Below are positions 18,609-27,091 of a DNA stretch of 64,000 nt, piece after piece. A program made the position numbers and the translations under genes. Numbering within the stretch: position 1 is the stretch's first letter; each line of letters begins with the position of its first letter. The notes under the pieces are model-generated. The model worked only from the letters and a program-made list of their open reading frames with translations. It was not told the DNA's origin and ran no database searches. The stretch is taken from assembly GCF_900102895.1 (NCBI RefSeq), contig NZ_FNGD01000009.1, positions 1 through 64,000 of the forward strand. Reading direction: 5' to 3'. The stretch comes from Arthrobacter sp. ov407 (lineage in GTDB: Bacteria; Actinomycetota; Actinomycetes; Actinomycetales; Micrococcaceae).

Positions 18609-19373
18609 ATGACCGTGCTCATCAACGAAGAGACCCGGCGCTCATCCGGACCGCTCACAGGACAGACTGTCGTCGTGATCGGCGGCAGCATGGGGATCGG
18701 CCGTGCGACTGCCTTCGAGGCCCGTGCGCAGGGGGCCGATGTCATTCTCACCGGCCGCGATCCTAATCACTTGCGACTGGCCGCGCAGGAGGTCGGCGCG
18801 CTCAGCACGGCTGCCTTCGACGCCACGGAACACGAGCGCCTCGAACGGTTCTTCGAGGAGCTCCCCCAACCGATCGACCATGTGCTCGTCACCGCTGGTG
18901 GGTCCTACTACGCCCGTGTGCCAGATATGGATTTGGCACGCGTCCGCGGCGCGCTCGAAGAGCACCTCCTCCTCACCCTGAACGTCGCCCGATCGGCCAT
19001 CGGCACCGTGCGCCCAGGCGGCACGCTGATCTTCATCACCGGCACCGGCGCACGCCGCCCCGGCCCCGGCCTGGCCGTCGCGGGCGTTTTCGCGGCGGCC
19101 CTGCCGGCTCTGGTCGCGAATCTCGCCTTGGAGCTGGCGCCCATCCGAGTGAACCTACTCGCGGCAGGCTTCGTCGACACGCCTCTGTCGGCGTCACTGC
19201 TCGGCGACGATCTCGACGCCCGTCGCAGCGAGCTTGGCAGAACCCTGCCCATCCGGAGGGTTGTGGAACCGGAGGACGTGGCAGCGCTCGCTGTTCACAT
19301 CATGACCAACTCGGCACTGACGGGTGCGACCTTCGACGTCGATGGCGGCGAGCAAGTCCTTGGGAGGCAGTGA
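18609..19373 (+). CDS. SDR-family protein without the canonical YxxxK
   Basis: 254 aa. The Rossmann start GQTVVVIGGSMGIGRATAFE (TGxxxGIG-type, Gly-rich) and a VDGG end are normal, and ILTGRD indicates NADP(H) selectivity. Where SDRs have Ser and Tyr-x3-Lys, the sequence is ITGTGARRPGPGLAVAGVFA, with neither Tyr nor Lys. I recognise this as a known divergent SDR subfamily with conserved GFVDTPLSASLLGD. The ATG at 18609 follows AGGGAG. Catalysis by the classical mechanism is unlikely; reductase or regulatory function is open. Confidence 0.85.
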   Translation: MTVLINEETRRSSGPLTGQTVVVIGGSMGIGRATAFEARAQGADVILTGRDPNHLRLAAQEVGALSTAAFDATEHERLERFFEELPQPIDHVLVTAGGSYYARVPDMDLARVRGALEEHLLLTLNVARSAIGTVRPGGTLIFITGTGARRPGPGLAVAGVFAAALPALVANLALELAPIRVNLLAAGFVDTPLSASLLGDDLDARRSELGRTLPIRRVVEPEDVAALAVHIMTNSALTGATFDVDGGEQVLGRQ

Positions 19374-19418
19374 GGAAGCAGGGTCGGCCCACGACACTTC
19401 CCTGTACGGCGACGCTGA

Positions 19419-20114
19419 TCAGTTGCCGTCGAATACAGCCTCTGGGCTCCACTCCGATGCCGGCTGAGAGTGAAGCCGCCAGTAGGCTTCGGCGATCAGT
19501 TCCGGCGCGAACGCTGTTCCATCCGCGATGTCTCCGGCGATGGTGACCCCGGTGACGTGCACGTTCTGCCGGGCCAGCTCGTAATGCAACAAATGGGTCA
19601 CCGCGCGCAGGGCGGTCTTTCCGATCGAGAGGGTCGCATGCTCGGGCTGCGGGTCGTGGCTGAGCCAGCTGCCCGTCGTCAGGAACGTGCCGGTGCGGGC
19701 GTGTGCCATCGCCGGCGTGAGAACCTGCGCAGCAGTGATGGCGCCGAGCACGTCGACGTTGTACGCGGCCATCAGATACTCGGCGTCCGTGGCCAGGACA
19801 CTGTCTCTTGCGATCAGGGCAGCGTTGTAGACCACGATTCCTGGGGCGTCGATCTGTGCGATGGCTTGCAGCCGTAGACGGAACGACTCCTGGTCGGCGG
19901 CGTCGGCGAGCACGGTGTCGACGTTGGCGCCGGAAGCGCGCAATTCGTCGGCGAGAGCGGCAAGGGACTCCTCATGGCGCGCGACGAGCGTGATTCGGAA
20001 CCCTCCTCTGGCATAGCGACGGGCCACAGCGGCCCCGAGGCCCGGTCCGGCTCCGATGATCAGGACGTGCTGCGGGTCGATTGCGGCCGCATTACTCGTC
20101 CCTCCGGTCGGCAT
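19419..20114 (-). CDS. SDR-family protein, atypical active site
   Basis: 231 aa. HVLIIGAGPGLGAAVARRYA is a GxGxxLG-type cofactor loop and VYNAALI stands for the NAG motif. The catalytic segment is TTGSWLSHDPQPEHATLSIG followed by Lys: Ser and Lys align, but the Tyr position is Leu. The ATG at 20112-20114 overlaps the upstream NTF2-like stop (TGATG) with AAAGGG before it, so the two are coupled. The longer frame adds a non-conserved extension. Known relatives include putative short-chain reductases of unknown substrate. Confidence 0.82.
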   Translation of the reverse strand: MPTGGTSNAAAIDPQHVLIIGAGPGLGAAVARRYARGGFRITLVARHEESLAALADELRASGANVDTVLADAADQESFRLRLQAIAQIDAPGIVVYNAALIARDSVLATDAEYLMAAYNVDVLGAITAAQVLTPAMAHARTGTFLTTGSWLSHDPQPEHATLSIGKTALRAVTHLLHYELARQNVHVTGVTIAGDIADGTAFAPELIAEAYWRLHSQPASEWSPEAVFDGN

Positions 20115-20509
20115 CAGGCCCTTTCGATCTGCCGGCCCGGCATCGGCTCTGCGATTGCTATCCGCCATGCGGGGGCGCCAAAGGTGTCGGCGAAGTACTG
20201 CGTCTCATGCACTACCTTCTCTTGAGCGAATTGCATGACGGACACCGAGTATGTCGGCACGCCGTCATACGTGATGATGCACTCGCTCACCCACAGATTC
20301 CCGCTTCCGGCGATCCGCAGTACCGTGAAATGCCTCTCGGCAGGGTGTCCACCACGTTGCGCCGCAATTGTCGTTCGACCTCGAAAGCGTTCACCCGACT
20401 GGGGATAGTCGAGGATCGCGTCGTCGGAATAGATAGCGTGTTCGGCTTCGCTATCCCCGCTTTCCGACGTGCGCCAGTGTGCCTCGAGTGCCGCCCTGGT
20501 CGGATCCAT
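20114..20509 (-). CDS. NTF2-like / SnoaL-fold protein
   Basis: 131 aa, cone-shaped alpha+beta fold: MDPTRAALEAHWRTSESGDS, AIYSDDAILDYPQSGERFRG, YDGVPTYSVSVMQFAQEKVV and HETQYFADTF are the typical order of helices and strands. The ATG at 20507-20509 has AAAGGA upstream. First gene of a two-gene operon with an SDR. Such proteins are isomerases, hydrolases or ligand binders; no specific function can be assigned. Confidence 0.8.
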   Translation of the reverse strand: MDPTRAALEAHWRTSESGDSEAEHAIYSDDAILDYPQSGERFRGRTTIAAQRGGHPAERHFTVLRIAGSGNLWVSECIITYDGVPTYSVSVMQFAQEKVVHETQYFADTFGAPAWRIAIAEPMPGRQIERA

Positions 20510-21112
20510 CGTGTTGTCCTTTCCGTGGGTGATTTCCGTCGATTCAGGTCGCCGTCCAGCGGTCTGCTTGTGGTCCAGTTTGAGTGCTGGCAGTTCCTCT
20601 CGCAATCCACTTTCACCCCGACCTGGTCGATCTGAGAGGTCGCGTGCGCGGCCAATGCGGCCGGGTGCGCATGCCGAGAGTGCTTTGGGGTCGGCGAGTG
20701 TCTCACGCTCACTCCTCGACCGCCACTGCCGGTTGTCCGATCCAACCATCGTCGGGCAGCGAACTCCGACCTTCGATGCCGATGGCGCCCAGCACCTCCC
20801 TTGCGGAGCGATGAGGACGCGGGGTCCTACGCACGACTGAGCGGGATGAGGCTCGATTCCGGCTCGGCGGCTTCTCGGCCGGGCGAGGCAAGATCGGCGA
20901 GGGACGCACGCGCGTTCAAAACTCTCGGTGTGAGGCCACGGAGAGAGTCTGGCCCGAACGCTCAATGAGGCGGCCGGCAGCGAAGGGCGAGAAAAAGACC
21001 TGAAAGCGAACAAGAGGTCGTGTAACGCAAAACTCGTGACCGAATGAACTTGTGTCAGCAGAAGCAGGCGAAGAAGAAGTCACCGATGAGCCCCGGGATC
21101 ACACCCACACGG
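20510..21112. other. Intergenic stretch, no recognised gene
   Basis: About 600 bases between the NTF2-like gene and repeat copy 2. Frames on both strands are Arg/Ser-rich without domains. A small ACACCC/GGGTGT inverted repeat at 21101-21116 touches the left edge of the repeat. Confidence 0.45.
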
Positions 21113-21623
21113 GTGTGGACAGTAATGATGGAACCCCCTTTGGCCGCACGAGACGGCACGCACCTCTCCTTCAGCCCCTCAGCAGCGACGAACCGGGTCG
21201 AAAAATCCGCAGGAAATTTGCGTCAGGTCATGTCATCACCACAACCCCGGGGCATGAATAGGTACAAGGCCAACCAGGCCCACCAGACCAAGCCGCAAAG
21301 GAGACCCGAATGACCCCACATCCCAGCAGGCGGAGGACTCACTAGCCAGGGCTCTGAACCCGCCACCCACGTAACTTCACAGGCCACCGCGGCAGCCGGG
21401 CACCAGCCGAGGAACAACCGTCAGAGGGACCCGACCAGGGTGGATGTACACATGTTAAAGCAAAAACCCCCTCTGACGAGGGGGAATGCTGTGCCCGAGG
21501 TGGGACTCGAACTGCATTCCAACCCCTGTAAACACTGGGAAGTCCCGAAAACATGCGGAATCCGGCCCGATCCGACCCACATACGACCCGATCCGAGACC
21601 CGACGTGTGCACAATGTACACAC
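21113..21623 (-). repeat. Repeat element copy 2
   Basis: About 511 bp, similar to copy 1 over most of its length. The left edge keeps only a half palindrome GTGTGGAC (21113-21120). The 30-bp invariant block is at 21491-21520 and the right palindrome GTGTGCAC-AAT-GTACACAC at 21605-21623. Immediately right of the palindrome an alcohol dehydrogenase reading frame is cut, which marks the element boundary. The terminator is conserved at 21462-21484. Confidence 0.75.
21462..21484 (-). terminator. Rho-independent terminator in repeat copy 2
   Basis: Minus strand CCCCCTC-GTCA-GAGGGGG followed by TTTTTG. The stem is one pair longer than in copy 1, where the extra base pair is lost. Confidence 0.75.
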
Positions 21624-21705
21624 GGCCGCCGGCCCAACTGAGGAAGTGGCGCCTCGCACCAGCAGTGTCTGGCCCTGTGACAGGTCCAGGCCCGTGGTGA
21701 GTTTC
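21624..21705 (-). pseudogene. MDR-family alcohol dehydrogenase / quinone oxidoreductase fragment
   Basis: Minus frame LTTGLDLSQGQTLLVRGATS then SVGPAA is the nucleotide-binding entry of zinc-free MDR enzymes (compare GSLTIGLDIQPGQSLLIRGG in the intact gene at 26022). The frame stops matching exactly where the GTACACAC palindrome of repeat copy 2 begins. The rest of the gene is not found on the other side of the repeat. Confidence 0.65.
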
Positions 21706-21972
21706 GGCGATTGGTAATAGGGCGGTTTCTCACCGACGTCGCAACAGGTCGTGAGGGCAGCCGGCCCGTCCGTGCTGACCCCGTCAGGCGCATAGGACAT
21801 GAATCAGGATGGGTGGGTGTGTGGACTTAGACCACACACCCATCGGCATCCATACGTGAAACCTCTGAATTGGCCCAGAATTGGTATTTCCCTCACCGAA
21901 TACGGGTCCATACGCTGGAGACAGCACTAAGCACGGTCGCGAGGACCCGACGAAAACTGCGGAAGGGGACAC
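21706..21972. promoter_or_regulatory. Leader of the LysR-cat genes with a strong palindrome
   Basis: TGGGTGTGTGG (21814-21824) and its perfect complement (21832-21842) flank a 7-base loop. It is either a terminator-like hairpin without U-run or an operator. Its core GTGTGGAC-TTA-GACCACAC resembles the palindromes at the ends of the repeat element. Further right lies the cat motif at 21883-21902. Confidence 0.45.
21883..21902 (+). promoter_or_regulatory. Candidate LysR box upstream of the cat regulator
   Basis: GGTATTTCCCTC is followed by ACCGAATA, giving TATT-N10-AATA, a dyad like LysR boxes. The 12-mer GGTATTTCCCTC occurs again upstream of catA at 24435-24446, so both probably bind the LysR protein encoded here. 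Confidence 0.6.
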
Positions 21973-22926
21973 ATGGAGACCAGGCATCTACGGTATTTCC
22001 TGGCCGTCGCCGAGGAGAAGCACTTCGGCCGTGCGGCGCTGCGGCTTCACATGGCCCGGCCTCCCCTGTCGCACCAGATTAAACAGCTAGAGGAGCAGGT
22101 GGGTACGCCGCTCTTCGAGCGCACCACACGCAAAGTGGAACTCACCCCGGCCGGAGAACTGCTCTTCGAACGGGGCCGGCGCATCCTCCAGGACCTCGAA
22201 GACCTTGAATCGGACATAGTCCAGGTGGGTGAAGGCGCATCCGGTGTGTTGCGTCTGGGACTCTCCGGATCCGCCACCTATCGTCTGCTTCCTTCGCTCG
22301 TGCAGAGGGTGCAGCGAGAACTCGCGGGGCTGAAGCTGACCGTGCGGGGTGAGATGCTGACACCGCAAATGGTCGCAGACCTCGAGGAAGGAAGGCTCGA
22401 CATCGCGGTGCTGCGGCCACCGGTTCACTCACCGGATCTGGGATTGGCCTACCTAGAGCAGGACCGGCTCGTTGCGGCCCTGCACGCAACTCATCCGCTG
22501 GCCAGTCGGGAGCAGTTGAGTCTGGCGGACCTCGCTGACGAGGCATTCGTCGGTTACCCTGCGGAGTCGGTGGTCACCAGGATCTTCCACGAGGCCTGCC
22601 GCCGCCAGGGATTCTCTCCGCGAATCGTCCAAGAGACCCGCGAAACATCCACTCTGCTCTCCCTGGTCGCAGCCGGTATGGGTATCGCTCTCGTTCCGAT
22701 TACCTCCCGCATGTTCACCTTTCAGGACATTGTGTTCCGGCACGTCAACGACGCACCCGCCGTCGACCTCGCCGTTGCCTGGCGGCTTAGCGACAAAGCG
22801 CCACTCGTTCAGCGCTTCCTGACGCTGTTCGATACCGTCCCCGGCCACCTCGGCACCATGCCGTCCCGACCAGCTGGCGTCGCAGCCATATCCAAACTCC
22901 CCGAGGAACCTACCGATGAAAATTGA
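21973..22926 (+). CDS. LysR-type regulator of the catechol genes (CatR-like)
   Basis: 317 aa. The N-terminal winged helix METRHLRYFLAVAEEKHFGR, then LSHQIKQLEEQVGTPLFERT, is classic LysR. The effector domain contains LRLGLSGSATYRLLPSLVQR and the FVGYP…GMGIALVPITS inducer pocket region. It overlaps catB by 11 bases on the same strand, unusual because LysR genes normally diverge from their targets. It is therefore co-transcribed with catB/catC and may be autoregulated by the TATT-N10-AATA dyad. The inducer is probably cis,cis-muconate (inference from context). Confidence 0.88.
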   Translation: METRHLRYFLAVAEEKHFGRAALRLHMARPPLSHQIKQLEEQVGTPLFERTTRKVELTPAGELLFERGRRILQDLEDLESDIVQVGEGASGVLRLGLSGSATYRLLPSLVQRVQRELAGLKLTVRGEMLTPQMVADLEEGRLDIAVLRPPVHSPDLGLAYLEQDRLVAALHATHPLASREQLSLADLADEAFVGYPAESVVTRIFHEACRRQGFSPRIVQETRETSTLLSLVAAGMGIALVPITSRMFTFQDIVFRHVNDAPAVDLAVAWRLSDKAPLVQRFLTLFDTVPGHLGTMPSRPAGVAAISKLPEEPTDEN

Positions 22927-24019
22927 ACGTATCGAGACGATTCCTTACTCGATTCCCTACTCCCACCCTTTGCGGTTTGCCAGCGGTGAAGTCCATGCAG
23001 CCGCGCATGTGCTCGTGCGGATCCACACCGACGAGGGCGTCACGGGGATCGCAGACACGCCTCCCCGCCCCTACACCTATGGCGAAACCCAGGCATCGAT
23101 TGTGTCCGTTTTGCAGGACATCTTCGCCCCGCAGGTCGTCGGCTTGGACCCATTGGACCGGGAAAAAGTGCAGCGGATCATGGCCCGCACTGTGAACAAC
23201 CCAACCGCCAAAGGCGCAGTGGACATCGCACTTTGGGACATTGCCGGAAAAGCGTTCGGGGTTCCGGTACACAAACTGCTGGGCGGCTACACCGACAGCA
23301 TGCGGGTCTCCCACATGCTTGGCTTCCGCCCAGCCCCGGAACTACTCGACGAAGCGCTGCGATTCCGCGAGCTGTACGGCATCACCACGTTCAAGCTCAA
23401 GACCGGACGTCGTCCGCTATCCCTCGACGTCGAGGCCGCCCGAGTCCTGCGAGAAGGACTTGGCGAGGAGGCTGAAATCTATCTCGATGCCAACCGGGGC
23501 TGGAGCGCCAACGAGGCCCTCGAAGTGCTCCGTCGCACCGACGGCCTGGGACTGAGCATGCTGGAAGAACCTTGCGACGCCGCCGAGGCGATGAGCCGTC
23601 GACGCCTCGTGCGCCTGTCACCCATCCCGGTTGTCGGCGATGAGTCCGTTCCGACTCCAGGAGACGTTGCGCGCGAGCTCCTGTCGGGGGGTTGCAACGC
23701 CATCTGCATCAAGACGGCCCGCAGCGGGTTCACGCAGGCCAAAGAGATCCTGGGCCTATGCACCGGGCTGGGAGTGGATGTGACCATGGGAAACCAGATC
23801 GACACCCAGATCGGGTCCCTGGCCACCGTCACTTTCGGCGCCGCCCACGAAGCCACGCAACGTCGGGCAGGCGAGCTGTCCAACTATCTGGACATGGCCG
23901 ACGACCTCATCGCAGAACCCCTCACCATCCGCAACGGAGCCATCCGGGTCCGCGAAGCCCCCGGGGTTGGTGCCGACATCGACGAACTCAAACTTGCCCG
24001 CTACCGCCAAGACACCTAA
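22916..24019 (+). CDS. catB: Muconate cycloisomerase
   Basis: 367-aa enolase-superfamily enzyme that converts cis,cis-muconate to muconolactone. The N-terminal capping domain is present. The barrel shows FKLKTG with the KxK catalytic lysine, Asp/Glu metal ligands at YLDANRGWS, LEEPCDA and VVGDES, and the second lysine in ICIKTARSG. The length is normal for the family. The ATG at 22916 lies inside the LysR 3' end behind GAGGAA. It is followed by catC after 33 bases. Confidence 0.93.
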   Translation: MKIERIETIPYSIPYSHPLRFASGEVHAAAHVLVRIHTDEGVTGIADTPPRPYTYGETQASIVSVLQDIFAPQVVGLDPLDREKVQRIMARTVNNPTAKGAVDIALWDIAGKAFGVPVHKLLGGYTDSMRVSHMLGFRPAPELLDEALRFRELYGITTFKLKTGRRPLSLDVEAARVLREGLGEEAEIYLDANRGWSANEALEVLRRTDGLGLSMLEEPCDAAEAMSRRRLVRLSPIPVVGDESVPTPGDVARELLSGGCNAICIKTARSGFTQAKEILGLCTGLGVDVTMGNQIDTQIGSLATVTFGAAHEATQRRAGELSNYLDMADDLIAEPLTIRNGAIRVREAPGVGADIDELKLARYRQDT

Positions 24020-24052
24020 ATCCCGGAAATTCCTCATCCCAAGGAGCCCCCA

Positions 24053-24331
24053 ATGCTGTTTCTGGTCCGCATGGACGTCCACCTGCCCACCGATATGCCG
24101 CCCGAACAGGCCAACGAGATCAAAGACCGGGAGAAGACCTACTCCCAGCCCCTGCAGCGGGACGGACGCTGGCGGCACATCTGGCGGATCGTCGGCGAGT
24201 ACTCCAATTTCTCCCTCTTCGACGTGTCCAGCAACGACGAACTCCACGGGCTCCTTACCGGGCTGCCCCTGTTCCCATATATGGACATCGCCGTCACCCC
24301 GCTCGCGCACCACCCCTCAGATATCACCTGA
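24053..24331 (+). CDS. catC: Muconolactone delta-isomerase
   Basis: 92 aa, normal family length. MLFLVRMDVHLPTDMPPEQA and WRIVGEYSNFSLFDVSSNDE then LPLFPYMDIAVTPLAHHPSD are signatures of CatC, a decameric ferredoxin-like-fold isomerase that makes beta-ketoadipate enol-lactone. The ribosome binding site is AAGGAG. Third gene of the LysR-catB-catC unit. Confidence 0.95.
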   Translation: MLFLVRMDVHLPTDMPPEQANEIKDREKTYSQPLQRDGRWRHIWRIVGEYSNFSLFDVSSNDELHGLLTGLPLFPYMDIAVTPLAHHPSDIT

Positions 24332-24540
24332 CGGTTTCGAAGGAGCTCTATCGCGTGGAACGCCTGCACCAGAAAATAGAACTGCAGCACAGTTCCGGCA
24401 TTCATTCGTGCCGGGTCTGAATAGGAACAAAATAGGTATTTCCCTCCGCCCAATCCCGCGGCCTACCGTATAAATATCCCCGGCTAATCCCGGACACAGT
24501 CGCAAAGACGCCCTCCGACAAAAATGACATAGGAGTCATC
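24332..24540 (+). promoter_or_regulatory. catA promoter region with second LysR motif
   Basis: GGTATTTCCCTC recurs at 24435-24446. An AT-rich TATAAATAT near 24470 is a plausible -10, and AGGAG lies before catA. This means catA has its own regulated promoter although it follows catC. Confidence 0.55.
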
Positions 24541-25410
24541 ATGAGCGTTGAAACTCCCGTCCCCCGCTCCGAAGCCACCGGCACCGCCGCCGAGGCCGGC
24601 GCCGGGGCCACCGCCCGCTTCCGCGCCAACAAAACATCAGAGGCAGCCTCTTCCCGGGAACGCGTCGCACATCTGGCTGGCCGCCTCGTCAAGGCAATCA
24701 ACGACACTGTCCTCGAAGAGAAAGTCTCCTACGCCGAATACAACGCGTTGAAAGCCTGGCTGATCAAGGTCGGCGAAGACGGCGAATGGCCACTGTTCCT
24801 CGATGTCTGGGTGGAACACTCCGTTGAAGAAGTTGCGAACGAAAACCGCCACGGGTCCAAGGGCACCATCGAGGGCCCGTACTACGTGCCCGACTCACCC
24901 GCACAGGAAACCCCGGCCACCTTGCCCATGCGCGACGACGAACCCGGCACGCCGCTGCTGTTCCAGGGTCACGTCACCGATGTCGACGGCGTACCGCTGC
25001 CGGGCGCCAAGGTGGAAATCTGGCAGGCAGACGACCTCGGTTTCTATTCGCAGTTTGCTCCCGGCCTCCCCGAGTGGAACCTCCGCGGAACCGTCCTGGC
25101 CGACAACGAAGGCCATTTCCAGATCAACACGATCCGGCCTGCCCCGTATCAAATCCCGACAGACGGTGCCTGCGGCCAGCTCATCGCTGCAGCCGGATGG
25201 CACGCCTGGCGCCCGGCGCATCTGCATTTGAAGGTCTCCGCCCCAGGTGCCCAGCTGATCACGACCCAGCTGTACTTCCCTGGCGATCCACACAATGCGG
25301 ATGACATTGCCTCGGCGGTCAAGCCCGAGCTCATGCTCGGTGTTCAAGACCGCGAAGATGGTCCGGGCCGCGTCACAACGTACGACTTCCGGCTCGACCC
25401 CGAAGCCTGA
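24541..25410 (+). CDS. catA: Catechol 1,2-dioxygenase (intradiol)
   Basis: 289 aa. The N-terminal helical dimerisation domain (EKVSYAEYNALKAWLIKVGE) precedes the beta-sandwich with non-heme Fe(III) ligands: Tyr in GTIEGPYYVPDSP, Tyr in RPAPYQIPTDG, and the two His of WRPAHLHLKVSAPG. It cleaves catechol to cis,cis-muconate, feeding catB and catC. No benABCD, salicylate or phenol hydroxylase gene is in the window, so the source of catechol is elsewhere. The first 35 residues are Ala-rich and poorly conserved. Confidence 0.95.
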   Translation: MSVETPVPRSEATGTAAEAGAGATARFRANKTSEAASSRERVAHLAGRLVKAINDTVLEEKVSYAEYNALKAWLIKVGEDGEWPLFLDVWVEHSVEEVANENRHGSKGTIEGPYYVPDSPAQETPATLPMRDDEPGTPLLFQGHVTDVDGVPLPGAKVEIWQADDLGFYSQFAPGLPEWNLRGTVLADNEGHFQINTIRPAPYQIPTDGACGQLIAAAGWHAWRPAHLHLKVSAPGAQLITTQLYFPGDPHNADDIASAVKPELMLGVQDREDGPGRVTTYDFRLDPEA

Positions 25411-25501
25411 GGCTCCCCCATTCAGCCAATCGGGTGCGATGGCCCATCCAATGAATAGAGAACAACTGGACAATCCCGCTAGCCGATCGCGCGAACAGGA
25501 G

Positions 25502-25534
25502 TAGAATCCAGGGAAGTATCTTCCATGGAATCTA
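25502..25534. promoter_or_regulatory. 33-bp imperfect palindrome, candidate MarR operator
   Basis: Left arm TAGAATCCAGGGAAG and right arm CTTCCATGGAATCTA pair at 13 of 15 positions around TAT. The right arm ends 17 bases before the MarR start codon, a typical autorepression position. Confidence 0.7.
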
Positions 25535-25551
25535 AATGCTAGTGTTGATTC

Positions 25552-26025
25552 ATGGACACCAGAGCTGACCGGACTGACTTCTATCCCCTCTTCAGTACGC
25601 TGACCCGGCTTGAAACAGAGCTGTGGGATGCGGTTGACGCCCGCCTGCGCCAGGAATGCGGGCTTCCCCTGGGGAGGTTCGAGGCGATGGTCGTCGTCTC
25701 CTCCCTTGGCACGTGCAGGGTGTTCGACATCGCCTCGGCGCTGGCCATCACGGTGGGCGGCGCCAGCAAGCTGGTTGACCGCGTCGAGGCGGCGGGGTAC
25801 TGCTCGCGGAAGATGAACCCGGGCGACCGGCGCTCCTCCCTCCTTGACCTCACCGCGGCGGGATCCACTGTAGTTGAGCGGGGCCGCCAGGTGGTCGAGG
25901 AAGAACTCGCCCGCTGGTTCACCCCGGCCCTGAGTCCGACGGAGACCACCACCCTGCTCGACCTCTTGGCCCGGCTTCGCAGCGCCCAGCGGCCCGCCCT
26001 GGACTTCAAGGCGGCCGGCCAGTGA
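25552..26025 (+). CDS. MarR-family transcriptional regulator
   Basis: 157 aa winged helix protein: LPLGRFEAMVVVSSLGTCRV, VFDIASALAITVGGASKLVD and the beta-wing RKMNPGDRRSSLLDLTAAG. The stop overlaps the downstream oxidoreductase start (GTGA at 26022), so regulator and target are co-expressed. MarR proteins of this context usually sense phenolic or quinone ligands. Confidence 0.9.
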   Translation: MDTRADRTDFYPLFSTLTRLETELWDAVDARLRQECGLPLGRFEAMVVVSSLGTCRVFDIASALAITVGGASKLVDRVEAAGYCSRKMNPGDRRSSLLDLTAAGSTVVERGRQVVEEELARWFTPALSPTETTTLLDLLARLRSAQRPALDFKAAGQ

Positions 26026-27005
26026 GCGGGCGCACCATGCGAGCAGTCGTGCTGGACGGCCCGGGGCCGGCCGAGGCACTGGTCATCCGGGAAAGGGCCA
26101 TCCCTACGCCCCGGCCCGGGCAGGTGCTCATCCGGGTCCGGGCCTTCGGGCTCAACCGCTCGGAACTGCACACGCGCCTGGGCCTGGCCGAGGGCGTCAC
26201 GTTTCCGCGCGTGCCCGGCATCGAAGCCGTCGGCGAGGTGGCGGACTCCCCCGGCGGCGAGTTCCGCGCCGGGCAGAAGGTGGTCACCCTGATGGGCGGC
26301 ATGGGCCGGGTCTTCGACGGCGGCTACGCCGAGTACACCTGCGTGCCGGCCCGGCAGGTCATCTCGTTCGACTCAGACTTGCCCTGGTCCGTCATCGGCG
26401 CCATCCCTGAGATGCTGCAGACCGCACACGGCTCCCTCACCATTGGCCTGGACATCCAGCCCGGCCAGAGCCTGCTCATCCGCGGCGGAACGTCGTCCGT
26501 CGGCATGGCCGCCGCGATCCTGGCCAAGCGCCGCGGGCTCACGGTCCTGGCCTCGACCCGCGACGAGGCCAAGCGGGAAGCACTGGACGCGATCGGCGTC
26601 GATCATGTCCTGATCGACGACGGCGGCCTCGCCGCTGCCGTGCGCCGCATTGTTCCCGACGGCGTGGACGCCGCCCTCGAGCTCGTCGGCACCCCGACGC
26701 TGCGTGACACGCTGCGCGCCACCCGGGTCCACGGCACCGTATGCTTCACCGGGATGCTCTCAAACCAGTGGACAGTCCCGGATTTCTATCCGATTGACTA
26801 CATTCCGCGGGGTGTCCGGCTGACCTCCTACACCGGGGGCGCCGCCGACCTTCCCGGCGGTGTGCTCCAGGAATTCCTGCAGGCAGTCAGCGACGGCACT
26901 GCAACCGTCCCCATCGGCAAGGTCTACACCCTCGATGACATCGCCCAGGCCCACACCGACATGGAGGAAAGCCGCACCAGCGGCAAACTCGTCGTAACCA
27001 CGTAA
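26022..27005 (+). CDS. Zinc-free MDR oxidoreductase (quinone reductase / alcohol dehydrogenase-like)
   Basis: 327 aa. GroES-like N-terminal domain (GQVLIRVRAFGLNRSELHTR, PRVPGIEAVGEV) and Rossmann domain (GQSLLIRGGTSSVGMAAAIL, the AxxGxVG-type motif). The Cys/His zinc ligands of zinc alcohol dehydrogenases are absent (LNRSEL in place of CxxD), so NAD(P)H quinone reductase or enoyl reductase activity is more likely. It starts at GTG 26022 in overlap with marR. Confidence 0.88.
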   Translation: MSGRTMRAVVLDGPGPAEALVIRERAIPTPRPGQVLIRVRAFGLNRSELHTRLGLAEGVTFPRVPGIEAVGEVADSPGGEFRAGQKVVTLMGGMGRVFDGGYAEYTCVPARQVISFDSDLPWSVIGAIPEMLQTAHGSLTIGLDIQPGQSLLIRGGTSSVGMAAAILAKRRGLTVLASTRDEAKREALDAIGVDHVLIDDGGLAAAVRRIVPDGVDAALELVGTPTLRDTLRATRVHGTVCFTGMLSNQWTVPDFYPIDYIPRGVRLTSYTGGAADLPGGVLQEFLQAVSDGTATVPIGKVYTLDDIAQAHTDMEESRTSGKLVVTT

Positions 27006-27091
27006 GCGTCACCACCTAAAGGACCCGAACCGGCACGGCTCAACCTCATGGGGCCGGCCTCTGCCTTGCCTCCAAACCAGGAGTTGAACCC

